This document shows, piece after piece, positions 63,794 to 64,000 of a stretch of 64,000 nt of DNA. Where the stretch lies: positions 248,001-312,000 of the forward strand of contig CANMMR010000003.1 of the NCBI GenBank assembly GCA_947499095.1. The letters run 5' to 3'. The stretch comes from an uncultured Erythrobacter sp. Its GTDB lineage: Bacteria > Pseudomonadota > Alphaproteobacteria > Sphingomonadales > Sphingomonadaceae. Each line of letters starts with the position of its first letter. Position 1 is the stretch's first letter. The notes below the pieces were generated by a model that made no database searches, was not told the origin of the DNA, and saw only the letters and a program-made list of their open reading frames with translations. The position numbers and the translations under genes are program-made.

Positions 63794-64000
63794 TCAGCGC
63801 GAGGGAAGTTCCTCGCACTGCACCTCGGGCAGCGCCACGGTAAAGCGGTCACGCGCACGCGGATCGTAGAAGCGCGCATCGCGGAGCAAGACAGAGCCAT
63901 CTTCTGTTCTTTCCAGAAATGGGGAGCGCGACCAGAAGAGGAAAGCCCGCGTCTGTGAATTAAGCTTGGCAATCCGGTCGAGATCGCAAAAATAGGCAAG
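63794..64000 (-). CDS. C-terminal fragment of a gene cut by the window edge
   Basis: An open frame of 68 codons plus TGA, with its start beyond the window. It reads AYFCDLDRIAKLNSQTRAF, then FWSRSPFLERTEDG and LLRDARFYDPRARDRFTV. The end resembles what I remember of YdjM/DUF457-type membrane metal-dependent hydrolases, but too little is present to be sure. It is followed 27 bp later by the photolyase gene on the same strand. Confidence 0.55.
   Translation of the reverse strand, partial: LAYFCDLDRIAKLNSQTRAFLFWSRSPFLERTEDGSVLLRDARFYDPRARDRFTVALPEVQCEELPSR

Noticed and set aside
63721-63999. 92-aa minus-strand open frame overlapping the photolyase start
   Set aside because: It overlaps the photolyase N-terminus; another frame (63794-64000) reads as a coherent C-terminus.

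Overview
The window is about 64 kb of GC-rich chromosomal DNA from an alphaproteobacterium, almost certainly Sphingomonadales and most like the Erythrobacteraceae. Three things point there: the protein sequences (for example the RF2, RNase E, DnaE and LolC types), the amiC-mrcA-prfB gene order, and a complete exosortase A (XrtA)/PEP-CTERM-type exopolysaccharide locus. I saw no tRNA, rRNA, insertion sequence, prophage or CRISPR array. Coding density is very high, with many 4-bp ATGA overlaps. The only non-coding stretch over 300 bases is the leader in front of rne.

Layout. 1-4422 (minus): amiC, mrcA and prfB (cell wall amidase, PBP1A, release factor 2; prfB runs off the left edge). 4423-7721: long leader, rne and its terminator. 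7737-12187: a GTG-started methyltransferase, an orphan ATP-grasp ligase, a serralysin-like M10 protease and an SDR. 12410-14773: sdhB, a hotdog thioesterase and zapE. 14781-32712: the exosortase A/EPS locus. Its minus arm, read from 29879 down, is ligase, PLP decarboxylase, then Wza, Wzz, tyrosine kinase, outer-membrane barrel, ATPase, deacetylase, FemAB, glycosyltransferase, XrtA and AsnB. Its plus arm is an acetyltransferase, an acyl carrier protein and two alpha/beta hydrolases. 32694-41141 (minus): RNA methyltransferase, NAD(P)HX repair enzyme, a small lipoprotein, ilvD, N-formylglutamate amidohydrolase-like, ispE, a small orphan gene and ETF-QO. 41222-46472 (plus): a degenerate uracil-DNA glycosylase-like protein, a lytic transglycosylase, moaB, a cation antiporter split in two frames, and a radical SAM protein with a LexA box. 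46492-56216 (minus): DUF1330, a DUF411 gene with an internal stop, a GNAT, an acyl-CoA ligase, dnaE, small proteins, glutathione peroxidase and lolD/lolC. 56408-64000: purF, SDR, PilZ, serine hydrolase, cyclopropane-fatty-acid-synthase-like, sulfotransferase, photolyase and a partial gene at the right edge.

How it fits together. Most genes are housekeeping. The distinctive block is the XrtA locus. Wza/Wzz/kinase/barrel would export a polysaccharide; the deacetylase, FemAB, glycosyltransferase and AsnB would build or modify it; XrtA would process PEP-CTERM proteins. An adenylating ligase, a carrier protein, a PLP decarboxylase, an acetyltransferase and two unusual hydrolases form an uncharacterised carrier-protein module at one end. 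No PEP-CTERM substrate, initiating sugar transferase, flippase or polymerase is visible here, so those must lie elsewhere.

The strongest new observations are: (i) a textbook alphaproteobacterial LexA operator (GTTC-N7-GTTC) overlapping a -10 element just before the PA0069-type radical SAM gene, which appears leaderless; (ii) a single in-frame TAA that cuts the last 26 codons off an otherwise intact DUF411 gene; (iii) a Na+/Ca2+-exchanger-like gene split by a one-base frame change; (iv) the carrier-protein module of the exosortase locus, where the two hydrolases carry Cys and Arg at the nucleophile position.
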